Assembly (NCBI RefSeq): GCF_011075055.1
Contig: NC_058147.1
Location: 434,001-498,000, forward strand
Direction of reading: 5' to 3'
DNA: 64,000 nt
Source: Mangifera indica
Lineage: Eukaryota > Streptophyta > Magnoliopsida > Sapindales > Anacardiaceae
The position numbers and the translations under genes are program-made. The notes beneath the pieces were generated by a model. That model had not been told where the DNA came from. It searched no databases and worked only from the letters and a program-made list of their open reading frames with translations. Shown piece by piece: positions 11,277-20,883 of the stretch; the stretch's first letter is position 1, and each line of letters starts with the position of its first letter.

Positions 11277-11934
11277 ATAAATTTGTTAAAGACTTTATAG
11301 TGAATCTTTGGATTTAATGTGATCTATTAAATTCGATTTGATTTAACTCAAACTTGAAATAAAACTATATTAGTTTGAGTTTAACTTGTGTGAGCTAAAC
11401 ACCAGACTGAAAGTGAGTCAATTTAGTTATAATCTACTCCTAAACCTAAAGATTAGGTTTATTTTTATAAATAAGTTAAGTTTGAATCACTCCAAATATT
11501 TGAATTTAAATTGATTTTAATCAAAACTAAATTGAAGTTGATTTCAGAGTGAATTTGACTCCTTAAAATTTGAATTGATATCAAGTTGGGTTTTGTATTA
11601 AAACCAATCCAGTCGGACTTCCGATGGGAGGTCAAATGTTTGTGAAGTTAAAATAGCCCAGGCTAGCCTTATCCTATCCTCTTGACGGAGCCCTAACATT
11701 AATTGAAAATCGAGGTGCATTTCTGATAACACTTAACTTCACTAATTAGATTGATCATATTACAATTGTATATTAACGAAAATGATATTGTTTAAACCAT
11801 TGTTGAATATTATTCCAATCAAGTTAATTTGATTTAGATTCAATTTAGTTAAAAACGATTTTTTAATTATATCAACGCTAAATAACATAATATGGCATTT
11901 AAATTACACATTTCAACTTCAAGTTATAATAGAG
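11277..11934. repeat. degenerate AT-rich dispersed repeat text
   Basis: The sequence consists of variations on GATTTAATTCAAACTTGA, AAGTTTGAATCA and AATTTGAATTGA with no coding content. The same style of sequence appears at 1-340, 13010-13130, 15066-15160, 27570-28780, 32090-32460, 34260-34990, 40810-41110 and 53395-53945. It looks like strongly decayed copies of one or a few repeat families. Confidence 0.5.
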
Positions 11935-12243
11935 ACACTAGAATTAGATTCGAACCAAGTTAAGTTTGAGTACAACACGATTTACACGAAACCAATCTTG
12001 AACTTGACTTGTTTCAAAACAGTTGAGCTCAAGTTCGAGCTTAAATCAAGCTTTTAGCTTAACTCATTATTAAAACGATGTCATTTTAATGTATATTAGT
12101 CAAAACAATATCGTTTTATATCAAAATTTTTAAGTTCGTGAACTTAACAAGTTGAATACCCAAAGCTCGTGCTCAAAAATATTGAACTTTCAGGCTTTAA
12201 CTCGAGTTCATTTGAGTTCAAATAAACTCAATTTGAATCCAAC
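11935..12243 (+). repeat. dispersed repeat copy A with ACGATATCGTT-type core
   Basis: About 300 bases begin near AGATTCGAACCAAG and end near AACTCAATTTGAATCC. In the middle (12071-12120) lies a module TTAAAACGATGTC, then AATGTATATTAGTCAAAAC, then AATATCGTTTTA. The same module occurs in reverse orientation at 36135-36196. The flanks in both copies are rich in GAGTTCGAGCTCAA-like words. I do not recognise the family. Confidence 0.6.
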
Positions 12244-12272
12244 CATAAGAGACACAATTACTGTAGATTAAC

Positions 12273-12525
12273 TTCTCTTCGTCTACAGTAACCCTCTCTG
12301 ACCAAGACCAAGAGCATCTTTTAGACAAGCTCGAAGTCTTCAAGATCCAAGGCAAAGATAAATGCGCCAGTAATGTTAGTAGATGAACTTGCTGATGGCA
12401 GGTTGCATGGGAAAGTAAAATATACGAACAGGGTGGAGTTTCTATGGGAGCACGTAAGGAGGAACGAGATTGAGATGCCAGAGTTTGTGTATGAAGATGA
12501 TGAGAAGCTCCTTCAGCAGACTCCA
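12273..12525 (+). pseudogene. CRAL-TRIO/Sec14-like protein fragment (GDAP2-type), internally deleted
   Basis: Two conceptual segments match the ends of a small plant CRAL-TRIO-2 protein (At4g35750 type) while its middle is missing. At 12273-12369 the frame reads VTLSDQDQEHLLDKLEVFK, then IQGKDK. At 12373-12525, in another frame, it reads LADGRLHGKVKYTNRVEFLW followed by EHVRRNEIEMPEFVYEDDEK. Intact relatives have about 100 residues between these parts. An open frame continues from ATG 12373 to 12693, but after about 12525 it no longer resembles the family. An A-run at 12665-12676 may be a coincidence or a relic of a retrocopy. I judge it non-functional. Confidence 0.68.
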
Positions 12526-13600
12526 GTTTCCATGGTAAAAAGAATGAACAAGTTTTCCGGGAATTTAGAATTTCTGTCCCGTTGTACAAAGAGTGTTGTG
12601 TTGCCAAATGGAAGCGTGGAACAAGGAAGAGTTGAAAAGTTGTATAAATTGAGCAACTGTGCTGAAAAAAAAAAAAGGAACTTACACCAATAGTCAAGAA
12701 AAAGACAACCTTGCAGCTAATGCTCATTGCTCAAAGCAAGGATGGGAAGCCATTCCATGAGAACTTTAATTAAAAAATTTTACATGCATATACAGAGGAC
12801 AGAAAACATGTTCTGACATTTTAAAGGTACCAAAAGGATATAAATTCATCAATAATTGGGGACCAATTCTTTGAGATTAAACCCTCTGAATTTGTATCTT
12901 GAGACACGCATCTTGAGATACCAAAAATTCTTGCCTGATTAACTTGTCAAAGTGTGATATTATAATATCTAAAGCTGGATGCTGCAAGGGTCAACGCAAG
13001 ATGGACAAACTTGACATTTGAATTTGATTCAAACAACTTGATTTTGGGTTCAGTCCAAATTAGTTTGATCTCAAATATTCACATTAACTCGAATTTGGCT
13101 TGTTCAATCTGAGTACGAACAGTGTGGCTGAAATCCAGCTCTAATAACATTACCATCATCTAGTTTTGCATCAAATAACCGACCTAAAAGCTAATATGCG
13201 ATAATCTTACAATTTCTTCTACAGGTTATATCAGATCACGATCTTTACAGACAAAGAAAGGTAAAAATGTCAAAGTTTACTTAGAAACCTAATGAAAGAG
13301 GAACTTTAACGAATGTATGATATTGTGCTCAGAGGTGTCTTAACACCAAGATTACAGTCTGCACGGTATTATTGCATATACAACAATTATATATACATGA
13401 AGCATATCAACAGAGTTTTAATTTCAACAACATACACCCTTTACAGTATGTCCACAACTAATCAAAACATAACAAACTTTCCATATCAGGGAAACTAGTT
13501 GTGTGTGTGCATCTGGAAATACTACAAACCAATCAACATGTTTGAATCTACATTCAAGCCATCAGCATAGATAGATATTTGAACTTACATTCAAGCCCAA
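12526..13600. other. intergenic sequence between the CRAL-TRIO fragment and the F-box gene
   Basis: There is no recognisable gene. About 13010-13130 contains the dispersed AT-rich repeat text. The region just left of 13601 should be the 3' untranslated region of the F-box gene. The open frame at 13313-13498 has no resemblance to a known protein. Confidence 0.4.
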
Positions 13601-14791
13601 TCAGCAAGGATTGGGTGTAACCCAAAGTGGTGGAGGCCATTGTAACTGGTAATGCAAATTCCTTGGATAACTGGGTAATGGCTCAATGCTTCCATCCTGT
13701 AACTTGAAAATTCCCAAATCATTTTCTCCATAAACGTCATCATAGTTGGTCTCCGAGTAATCATCAGTGTAATATATGCAATCTCCAACGCATCCCGAAA
13801 AATCAGATGCTGACAAAGCCAAAGAAGAATTTTCTCCTATAAACAACACCTTATCACCCAAGCTTCTCACTATTTCCCACTGTGGTCCACTCCAATTTAC
13901 CCTAAAAACCTCAAACTTTATTGTTCTATAGATAAAATGTGGATGATAAGGCTCTAAATCAAACTCAAGACCTAAATATCTTGTAACTAAGAACAATTCA
14001 TCTTCTGAACTAACCAAATACTGCAAATCACCACCAATTTGCCTTGGCATCTGAATAACTGACACCCTTGATACCTCACCACTAACATCACAGACTGCCA
14101 TTGATCCGCCCTTACCAACTGCATAAAACAATCCTTTTTTATATATCACATCTTCAGAATAAGACTGTGCGCCTTCAATTATAGTCCAACACTGGCCTCC
14201 ATTTTTACAATAAGCCAAATCACCCGTTTGATTGAGAATAGCAACAGCAATAAAATTAGAATCTTTGGCTGGACTCGAAGACAGAACGACTTTCTTGATG
14301 AAAACGTCCCGCATTTGTCTCAAATTAAGATTGTAACGGTTACCCAGAGAAGACGAAAGTGTGTATTCTCTGCCGATATCAGAATAACTAAAACCAACCA
14401 CGTTGGGAAAAGTAACCAAAGGTGGGAGATGAATTTTGACACGTGTCAGGGGATTGAGCAGAAGAACGGTTGGGGTTTCGTCGAGGATAATCAGCCAGCC
14501 GTGAGACGAGCCGCAGTGGCGCTTGCGGTGAGAGGCTTCTGGAAGGTTGAGGAAGTGGAGCTTGTAGGTAGAAAGATTGAAGAAGGCGCGACGGGATTGG
14601 TGGGGCTGTGATTGAGGAAGCATGAGCCAAGGGAGCTGAGGAGGGAGGTGATTAGGGGTTTTTGGAATAGAAGATCGCCAATTGCGACAGACAGATCGGA
14701 AGTAGATGAAATCGGTGAAGACTGTGAGCTTTTTGGAGATGGCTTCCACCAGTTCTGGTGGCAATTGGGTCCAATCCACCTCCATCTTCAT
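13601..14791 (-). CDS. F-box protein with DUF295 domain (SKIP23-like), single exon
   Basis: The frame encodes 396 residues without an intron. An F-box lies at about residues 6-45: DWTQLPPELVEAISKKL, then YFRSVCRNWRSSIP. The rest has the layout of the DUF295/KIB1-like beta-propeller group: CGSSHGWLIILDE near 93-105, LLLNPLTRVKIHLPP, and the C-terminal FRVNWSGPQWEIVRSLGDK with CVGDCIYYTDD and DLGIFKLQDGSIEPL. Such proteins are substrate receptors for SCF ubiquitin ligases, binding SKP1/ASK through the F-box; the target cannot be predicted. Start alternatives at 14791 and 14785 both fit. It is not the kelch-type F-box gene LCR that miR394 regulates. Confidence 0.9.
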   Translation of the reverse strand: MKMEVDWTQLPPELVEAISKKLTVFTDFIYFRSVCRNWRSSIPKTPNHLPPQLPWLMLPQSQPHQSRRAFFNLSTYKLHFLNLPEASHRKRHCGSSHGWLIILDETPTVLLLNPLTRVKIHLPPLVTFPNVVGFSYSDIGREYTLSSSLGNRYNLNLRQMRDVFIKKVVLSSSPAKDSNFIAVAILNQTGDLAYCKNGGQCWTIIEGAQSYSEDVIYKKGLFYAVGKGGSMAVCDVSGEVSRVSVIQMPRQIGGDLQYLVSSEDELFLVTRYLGLEFDLEPYHPHFIYRTIKFEVFRVNWSGPQWEIVRSLGDKVLFIGENSSLALSASDFSGCVGDCIYYTDDYSETNYDDVYGENDLGIFKLQDGSIEPLPSYPRNLHYQLQWPPPLWVTPNPC

Positions 14792-15315
14792 CGACTTTTG
14801 CGATCAATAAGAAGCCTCAAGCCCAATTTTTATGGCTGATTCTGACTGCAATAATTGGAAGAGAGGGAAGGAAAATCCGAGAGGAATGTTGAAGTCAAGC
14901 AGTGATTCACGTGGAAGTCAGGACGGGCTGACGTGGACGGTTAGGATTCGAAACGGAACTGCCTATGGGCTTCTGAACACATGCATTAGTTTTTCAGACC
15001 ACGTGATTAAAGACACGAGCGAACGGAGGGTTTTCTAGAGTTGAATGGATCGTTTTCTAGCCCGATAGGGGTGGATTCATATCGCCAATCCCATTCAAAG
15101 TTCAATTCAATCTTGATTTGAATATAAAATAACTTACATCAGATAAAACTCAGTTTGATTCAATCATCAATGAAAGAAATTATTAAAAAAGAACAAGAAT
15201 CATAAAACAGATTAGGAAAAATCCTTGAATAAGTCATCCAAAAAAAAAAAAAAGAGAGAGAGAGAATCATAAAAATTGTAAAAGAAAATTTGTCAAAAAA
15301 TATAAAAATATAAAA
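14792..15315. other. intergenic region with dispersed AT-rich repeat
   Basis: The first 250 bases are relatively GC-rich and probably contain the F-box gene promoter. About 15066-15160 is dispersed AT-rich repeat text. An A-run and (GA)n stretch follow at 15240-15265. No gene is supported. Confidence 0.4.
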
Positions 15316-15444
15316 AGGAGATACCGTCTTCTTATTCCTTGAGCTCCATTGCATCAGGTTATTGCCAAGAAATATGCAGTAGTCTGTTGTTGATCTTCTG
15401 TCCTCCATATTCCCAACCCAATTAGCATGGAAGTATGCTTCCAA
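15316..15444 (-). mobile_element. Ty1/copia polyprotein remnant (RNase H region)
   Basis: The minus-strand translation reads EAYFHANWVGNMEDRRST, then TDYCIFLGNNLMQWSSRNKK. This matches the conserved copia RNase H segment (family pattern DADWAGnxxDRRSTtGYxxfLgxnLisWxSkKQ). The first catalytic-region Asp is replaced (HANW instead of DADW). The frame becomes unrelated after about residue 43. No reverse transcriptase, integrase or LTR is visible next to it, so this is an isolated relic. Confidence 0.85.
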
Positions 15445-16121
15445 TCAAGAAAACTGTCGATGAGCTAATTCACCGGTGTGATGACGTTGACACGACAAAA
15501 GGGTCAAACCGAACTTAATTAAAAAGTTCTCTTCTGAATATCAATCCAAATTCTGGGTAGTTTAGATTAAATCCATACCTAGTCTTCCCTTTTTTATCTT
15601 TCTTGACAAGATTTCATCTTAGGCCTTAAGATTGTCGGCGGCAACAACGAAGGCTTCAACTTCTTCCAGAGTGATTACAGTGATAACATACATTATAGGT
15701 CTCTCGTTTATCAACCCTGAAAAATCTAAATTTTTCAATATAGTCCATCGAAGAGTCCTTTCATACCAATTCATAAGTGCCCAATTTGCTTCAAATTTTG
15801 ATATTTCAATTGGGAAAAAAATCTTAAATGTTCACCTTGAAACAAAATCAATGTAACAAGAAGGCGGCATGCTTTCACTAGGTCTTTCATTAAGATTATG
15901 AACATGTTTATATCACGGATCAAAATTGTAACACTGTCTGAAGTTATCGGTAAATAGCGACTTCTATGCATCAAATTATAAATAAAATCTAACATTTTCT
16001 CACAAGAAGATGGTAAACAAGAGTTTTTATAAAGTAACTAAGTTCGTTAATAACCAAAACAAAAACATACCCACTGGAGCAATAATGTCAAATATCAAAG
16101 GGCATTTGCTGGAGAATCAAT
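15445..16121. other. intergenic region, nothing recognised
   Basis: AT-rich sequence downstream of the pseudouridine synthase gene, which runs leftwards and ends at 16122. I see no coding, RNA or repeat feature that can be supported. Confidence 0.4.
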
Positions 16122-17823
16122 TCATTCAGCCACCTCCTTCACTTCAGAATCGATCACAATGGTTTCTTCATTGCTATTTCTCTTGTCAATGGTGTCTTCA
16201 CTATTATTTTTCTGGTCATTGGGCACTTCATTATTGTTTTTCTGGTCAATGGTGTCTTCATTCTTGACAAAACGTAAATCAGGATAATTTCGGTAATTCA
16301 GAGAATGCAACCACAAAGCAACAACTCCTTCCTTTTGTTCAGTAGAAGCGATATGAGAGTATATGTGCTTCATCTTGAAATCTTCTGCCTCCTCTTGATA
16401 GTCTTTCATTGACAGCTCTTCATGACTGTCTTTCCACTTTTGGTTGTATGATGCAAAAAGGCACTCGTCCAAGTATAATCCAACCTCAGGAGCAGTTGGT
16501 ACATTAATGTTAACATCCCTAGAACATTTTAGGATACAGATTACTGAGACTTCAGGAAGCAACTTGATTTCAACACAAAACATGATTGAACAAAATAATG
16601 AATACTTACTTCTGTAATGCAGTTTCTATTAGTGATTCTGAAGCACAGTTCCTCATTATTGCAACAGCAAGCCCAATCATCTTCCGAATCTGATGAAGCA
16701 TGAAACTCTGCCCCACAACCTCACACTTAACAAAATCCATTCCTTGGACATTAACAATGGTGTTTGCATTAAAGGAAACTATGTATCGATGAGCAGCAGG
16801 GTCTTCGGCTTTTGTTCTGGTGGTGAAGTTATGAAAGTTGTGAGATCCTACATAATGCTTCAAGATTCTATTGAACCTCTCCTTTTCCTTCGCACTATAA
16901 CAAAATCCACTATCCCTAAAACGGTTCCCCTCTCCATTAACTTGCCTCTCGGAACCATCCCATGATCCCACATTCAAATCAGTACTCTCATTTTGAACAG
17001 AACCTTCAGTATCACCTGTTCCATTGTCCACACAATTCTGAGTTTCCATCTCAGATTTAGTATTTCTATTTAACCCCTCTGTAGATTCAACTTTCGTATC
17101 ATCTTCAGAATTTAAATTATCAACTTCATTATTCGTTGGCATGCCCAACTGATAAGTACGCCTACCCATAAGACCCGCTACCTTGCGACCTCTCTCTGAA
17201 CATTCGAAACACTTAAAAAGCTCATTGCCAGATCCTAAACTAGCTAAAACACTTTCTCTATCTCTATGCGCAGAAGGGTCAAGAGCAAAAACAGGAATAA
17301 GATAAACATACCTCCTCCGATCACAAAACTTTTTCGCATTGTACGATGCCGTTACACGCTTGTACCCAAAAATTCGAATTTGAGCCGGAAGATTTGAATT
17401 TAACCTTCCAACGAGACCAGGTGGGTCGATGTAAAATCGGCCCGATACGACCTGACCCACGGCGCTGACGCCCTTATCGGTCCGGGCCGAGCGGGCCCAG
17501 TCGTATCTCTTGGGATTTCCACGATCCTGTTCAGGGACAGCACCAGAGCGGAAAAGAGCTTCTTCGAGGTCCCCTTCGATGGTTTTGGCACCTGGGTTTT
17601 TTTGCATGCCTTGATAGCCGACGCCACAGTATGCGAAGAATATAGCAATTTTACGACGCTTGAATTGTTGTTTTCTGGGGGTGCTGGTAGTGGTGTGTTC
17701 GTCATCGTCAGAGGTCGCCGTGGTGGACATTTTCAGCCTTTTAGGGTCTGGTTCTTGTTGATGGAGCGGCGGAGGCGGGGGTAGTGATGGCGATTTCGCG
17801 GAGGTGATATCTTGGTTTTCCAT
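16122..17823 (-). CDS. TruA/PUS1-family tRNA pseudouridine synthase, two exons
   Basis: Exons 16610-17823 and 16122-16518 join in phase to give 536 residues. The start is the ATG at 17823; an earlier in-frame codon is not ATG. After a Pro/Ser/Thr-rich N-terminus comes KRRKIAIFFAYCGVGYQGMQ. The catalytic loop WARSARTDKGVSAVGQVVSG contains the nucleophilic Asp116. The second half of the fold includes SGFCYSAKEKERFNRILKHY, VGSHNFHNFTTR and GQSFMLHQIRKMIGLAVAIM. A long acidic, Asn-rich insert separates the halves, as in eukaryotic PUS1/PUS2-like enzymes. The family converts uridine to pseudouridine in tRNA and other RNAs in nucleus or mitochondria. Exon 2 ends in an acidic tail encoded partly by three 30-bp repeats (16167-16256). 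This corresponds to Arabidopsis At1g76120/At1g20370. Confidence 0.94.
16167..16256 (-). repeat. three in-frame 30-bp repeats in the pseudouridine synthase tail
   Basis: Units start at 16167, 16197 and 16227, each beginning TTCA on the plus strand. They encode related ten-residue blocks of the type NEDTIDQKNN, NEVPNDQKNN and SEDTIDKRNS near the C-terminus. Substitutions among the units show that the array is not brand new. It lies outside the catalytic fold. Confidence 0.88.
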
Positions 17824-18270
17824 GCTCAATCAGTTGAGAGAGAGATTAGTAAAATGTTTGAGATATCCATTATCAAGTTGCTAGTTACTTCGCTACAGTC
17901 CATCCATCCCCTGACAAAACCCTAGAGTAGGGAGAGGGAAAAGACCAAAACGACATCCCGTTTGTGTGCAGGGAGATATTATTATTATTATTATTATTTA
18001 ATTTGGAAACCATTAGCAGGCTGCAGTACAATTTTTCTTTTTTATTTTTCTAATAATTGAAAAAGTACCATTTCGACTTAATGGGATTTGAAGTGATCAT
18101 ATCAAATTATTATTGAATAAAAATAAAAATAAACCTTCTTAAATTATTCATAAAAATTAAGATGGTATCAACTGATTTGATAATATGAGTATTTATTTTT
18201 TTATTTTAAACACGTTCAATTATATAATTAAATATTAAATTATATTAATAAGTTAATAAAATTTATTTGT
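17824..18270. other. 5' flank of the pseudouridine synthase gene with an ATT microsatellite
   Basis: The first 150 bases upstream of the start codon presumably include the leader and promoter. A (ATT)n tract lies at about 17977-17999. AT-rich sequence follows up to the inverted-repeat element. No gene is supported. Confidence 0.45.
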
Positions 18271-19785
18271 ATATATAGAAAAATTAATTAAAATAGACAG
18301 CAAATTTATCGTCTAAACTTTTTTCGGTAAGATTTATTAACTTTTATCTTTTTATGTAGATGTTATTTTTTATTCTAAAAACATCTTTTATCCAATTTTT
18401 TTTTTCATTTACAATAGTTTTCACAGATTAAACTCAAAGTATACAAATTAAGCTTAATTTTTCTTTAATGAATTAAAACATATTAAAATTTGATATAATA
18501 ATTAATACTTATATATCTTTATACATTTACAAAATAATAGACGTAACTAACACAAGATATGTGGGTTGTGCCAAGTGAGAAAGAATACGCGTCTCTTCAA
18601 AACAGTGCGAAAATGAGTAAAAGAGTGAGCGTTTTCTCAAAACGATACATTTTTTTGAGCAAGTGCGAAAGTGTAAAGGGTGCGTAAAAAGATGCGGCAA
18701 TACTGAAGGGGTGCATGAAAGGGTGCGGGTGTATGAAATGATGCGAGTGTGACACTTTTGAAAGGGTGCGTGAAAAGGTGCGACAACGCTGAAGGGTGCG
18801 ACAACATTAAAGGGGTATGTGGAAGGGTGCAACACTTTTGAAAAGATGCAACAACACTAAAGGGGTATGTGAAAGGGTGCGACAATGTTGAAAAGGTGCG
18901 TGAATGAGTGCGGGTCCGTGGAAGGATGCGACACTTTTGAACAAGTAAATAATTGTTTTATAAATATTGCAATAAATACTTTTATCTACCCACATCTAAA
19001 TATTAATAAAATAAATGAATTCTCTTCTAGTTTAATGAATTAATTTTCAAATTTTTTAATAAAAGTGTTTTCATTACAACAGATGTATCACCGATTTAAA
19101 TTGTTCACGCCCTTGGAGAGAAAAATGATGCACCATGCAAGCACCCTTGGAGAGAATGACACACCCTTTTACGATTTTTCACAGGTTATAACGCAGGCTT
19201 TCAAAGTGGTGCACCCTTTCACGTACCCCTTCAGCGTTGTTGCACCCTTTCATGCACTCCTTCAGTGTTGTCGCACCTTTTATGCACCTCTTCAGAGATT
19301 CACGCACCCTTTTACACTTTCGCATCAACTCAAAAAAACGCACTATTTTGAAAAAATGCCCACCCTTTCACTCATTTTCACAACGTTTCGAAGAGATGTG
19401 CACCATTTCTCACCCTGCACAACCCACACATCCTGTGTTAGTTATGTCTATCATTTTATAAATGTATAAAGATATATAAGTATCAATTATTACACATCTT
19501 GTGTTAGTTATGTCTATCATTTTGTAAATGTATAAAGATATATAAGTATCAATTATTATATTAAAAATTAATCTGTTTTTATTCATTACAGAAAAATTAA
19601 ACTTAATCAGTATACTCTAAGTTTAATCTGTGAAAACTGTTGTAAATGCAAAGAAATAGGATGAACAGTATTTTTGAAATAAAAAATACAATTTGCTTAA
19701 AAAGGTAAAAGTTAAGAAATCTTGTCAAAAAATATTTAGACAGCAAATTCGCTATCTATTTTAATTAATTTTCCATATATATATA
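18271..19785. mobile_element. long-inverted-repeat element with GGGTGCG arrays
   Basis: The outer left sequence (from about 18271) and the reverse complement of the right end (to about 19785) align over roughly 650 bases. Shared blocks, in order from the outside in, include AAAATTAATTAAAATAGA, TTTTCACAGATTAAAC, ATACTTATATATCTTTATAC, GTGGGTTGTGC and GCGAAAGTGTAAA. Inside each arm is an array of degenerate units built on AAAGGGTGCG and CAACACTGAAGGGGT. A spacer of about 180 bases separates the arms. No transposase is encoded; open frames inside are low-complexity translations of the arrays. The structure fits a non-autonomous foldback or long-TIR DNA transposon. I could not identify the superfamily or a clear target duplication. 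Confidence 0.75.
19426..19557. repeat. tandem duplication of 66 bp in the right arm
   Basis: Two copies start at 19426 and 19492 with ACACATCCTGTGTTAG and ACACATCTTGTGTTAG. They differ at two or three positions and end AAGTATCAATTATT. The left arm of the inverted-repeat element holds the equivalent sequence only once (about 18505-18560), so the duplication arose in one arm. Confidence 0.9.
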
Positions 19786-20443
19786 ATATTACTCAATTAT
19801 CAATTAATAAAATCTCAAATTCAATGGTTGACCTAAAAACTATTATATCGAATAAATCAAGAATTTGCACATTAAGTAATAAAAATGCACCAAATTATTA
19901 TGATTAAATAGCTTTAAAATTGATAGTAGATAAGAACACATCAAATTTTTAGGATGATATGCTCATATTTGGCCAATGGCCAAAGATTCAAGATAGTGAA
20001 TCTATTAAAAATAACAACGTTCTCTAATAGAGGTTGAAATGCTGAGAATGAGATAAAAGAAGAAAGTCACTAGAGGAGGAGACAAAATCAACAAAGAAAG
20101 ATGAGACAATAAGTGATTATGACAAGAGAATGAGTAGTTGTTGATATAATTTTCAAACAAGAAGACACAATCACTATCAAAGTCTTAAATGAAATGAATA
20201 ATGATAAAAATCTTGAAAATATGACTAAATAGATGAGTAAGTTTAAAAGTAAAGAGATAAAGTTGTTATTAAGTGAGATAAATTAAGCTAAAACAATATT
20301 TTCAAACGTTAAATTACACCATTTTAAATGTGACTTAATATTAATCACATTTGATATCAATATTTTGGTCATATAAAATCATGATAAATTTTCAAATTGG
20401 CAAAAAAAAAAGGTACTTTGTTTATATTTTAGAAATGTAAATG

Positions 20444-20537
<94 letters not shown>

Positions 20538-20883
20538 CGGCAATCATTCTCTCTTGTATAAGTCATTTAGCTCTATTAAGATGCATATTAGACCATAGAC
20601 CACTTTCAAATAATTACTAACAACTTCTGTCTTAATGCACAATGTCAAATAATTATTTAATTAAGAAGTCATTAACTTGGTAAATCAGATAATGACACGT
20701 TGGTATTAGTATCTAAGTATTATTTTGTTAGAACACCCAGAATTACTCCTACAAATTTGATGAAGAATGATGTATCAAGAGGTTAAAAATTTTGTTGCTC
20801 TTACTGTTTTTGACTGACTACAAATGAGGTATATGTTTTACTTCAAACACTCCCACCCATCTCAAATCCAAGATGTCACAAAA
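19786..20883. other. AT-rich intergenic region with (CT)n/(TA)n microsatellite
   Basis: A compound microsatellite occupies 20449-20533: about 55 bases of CT with one interruption, then about 30 bases of TA. The remaining sequence shows no gene or RNA. The last bases before 20884 are the 3' flank of the second PPR gene. Confidence 0.5.

Noticed and set aside
14228..14611. 127-codon plus-strand frame opposite the F-box gene
   Set aside because: It is an antisense shadow of the real F-box reading frame and has no family resemblance.
13601..14791. F-box gene as a possible local target of the miR394 found in the window
   Set aside because: The known target LCR is a kelch-type F-box gene. This gene has a DUF295-like C-terminus, and I saw no sequence close to the complement of miR394 in it.
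18527..18995. Overlapping open frames on the minus strand with repeated His/Pro/Phe text such as HPFTYPFSVVA
   Set aside because: They are translations of the degenerate GGGTGCG array in the inverted-repeat element and appear in several frames; not proteins.
19065..19469. Open frame of 134 codons on the plus strand
   Set aside because: This is the mirror image of the same array in the right arm. Low complexity and the inverted-repeat context explain it.
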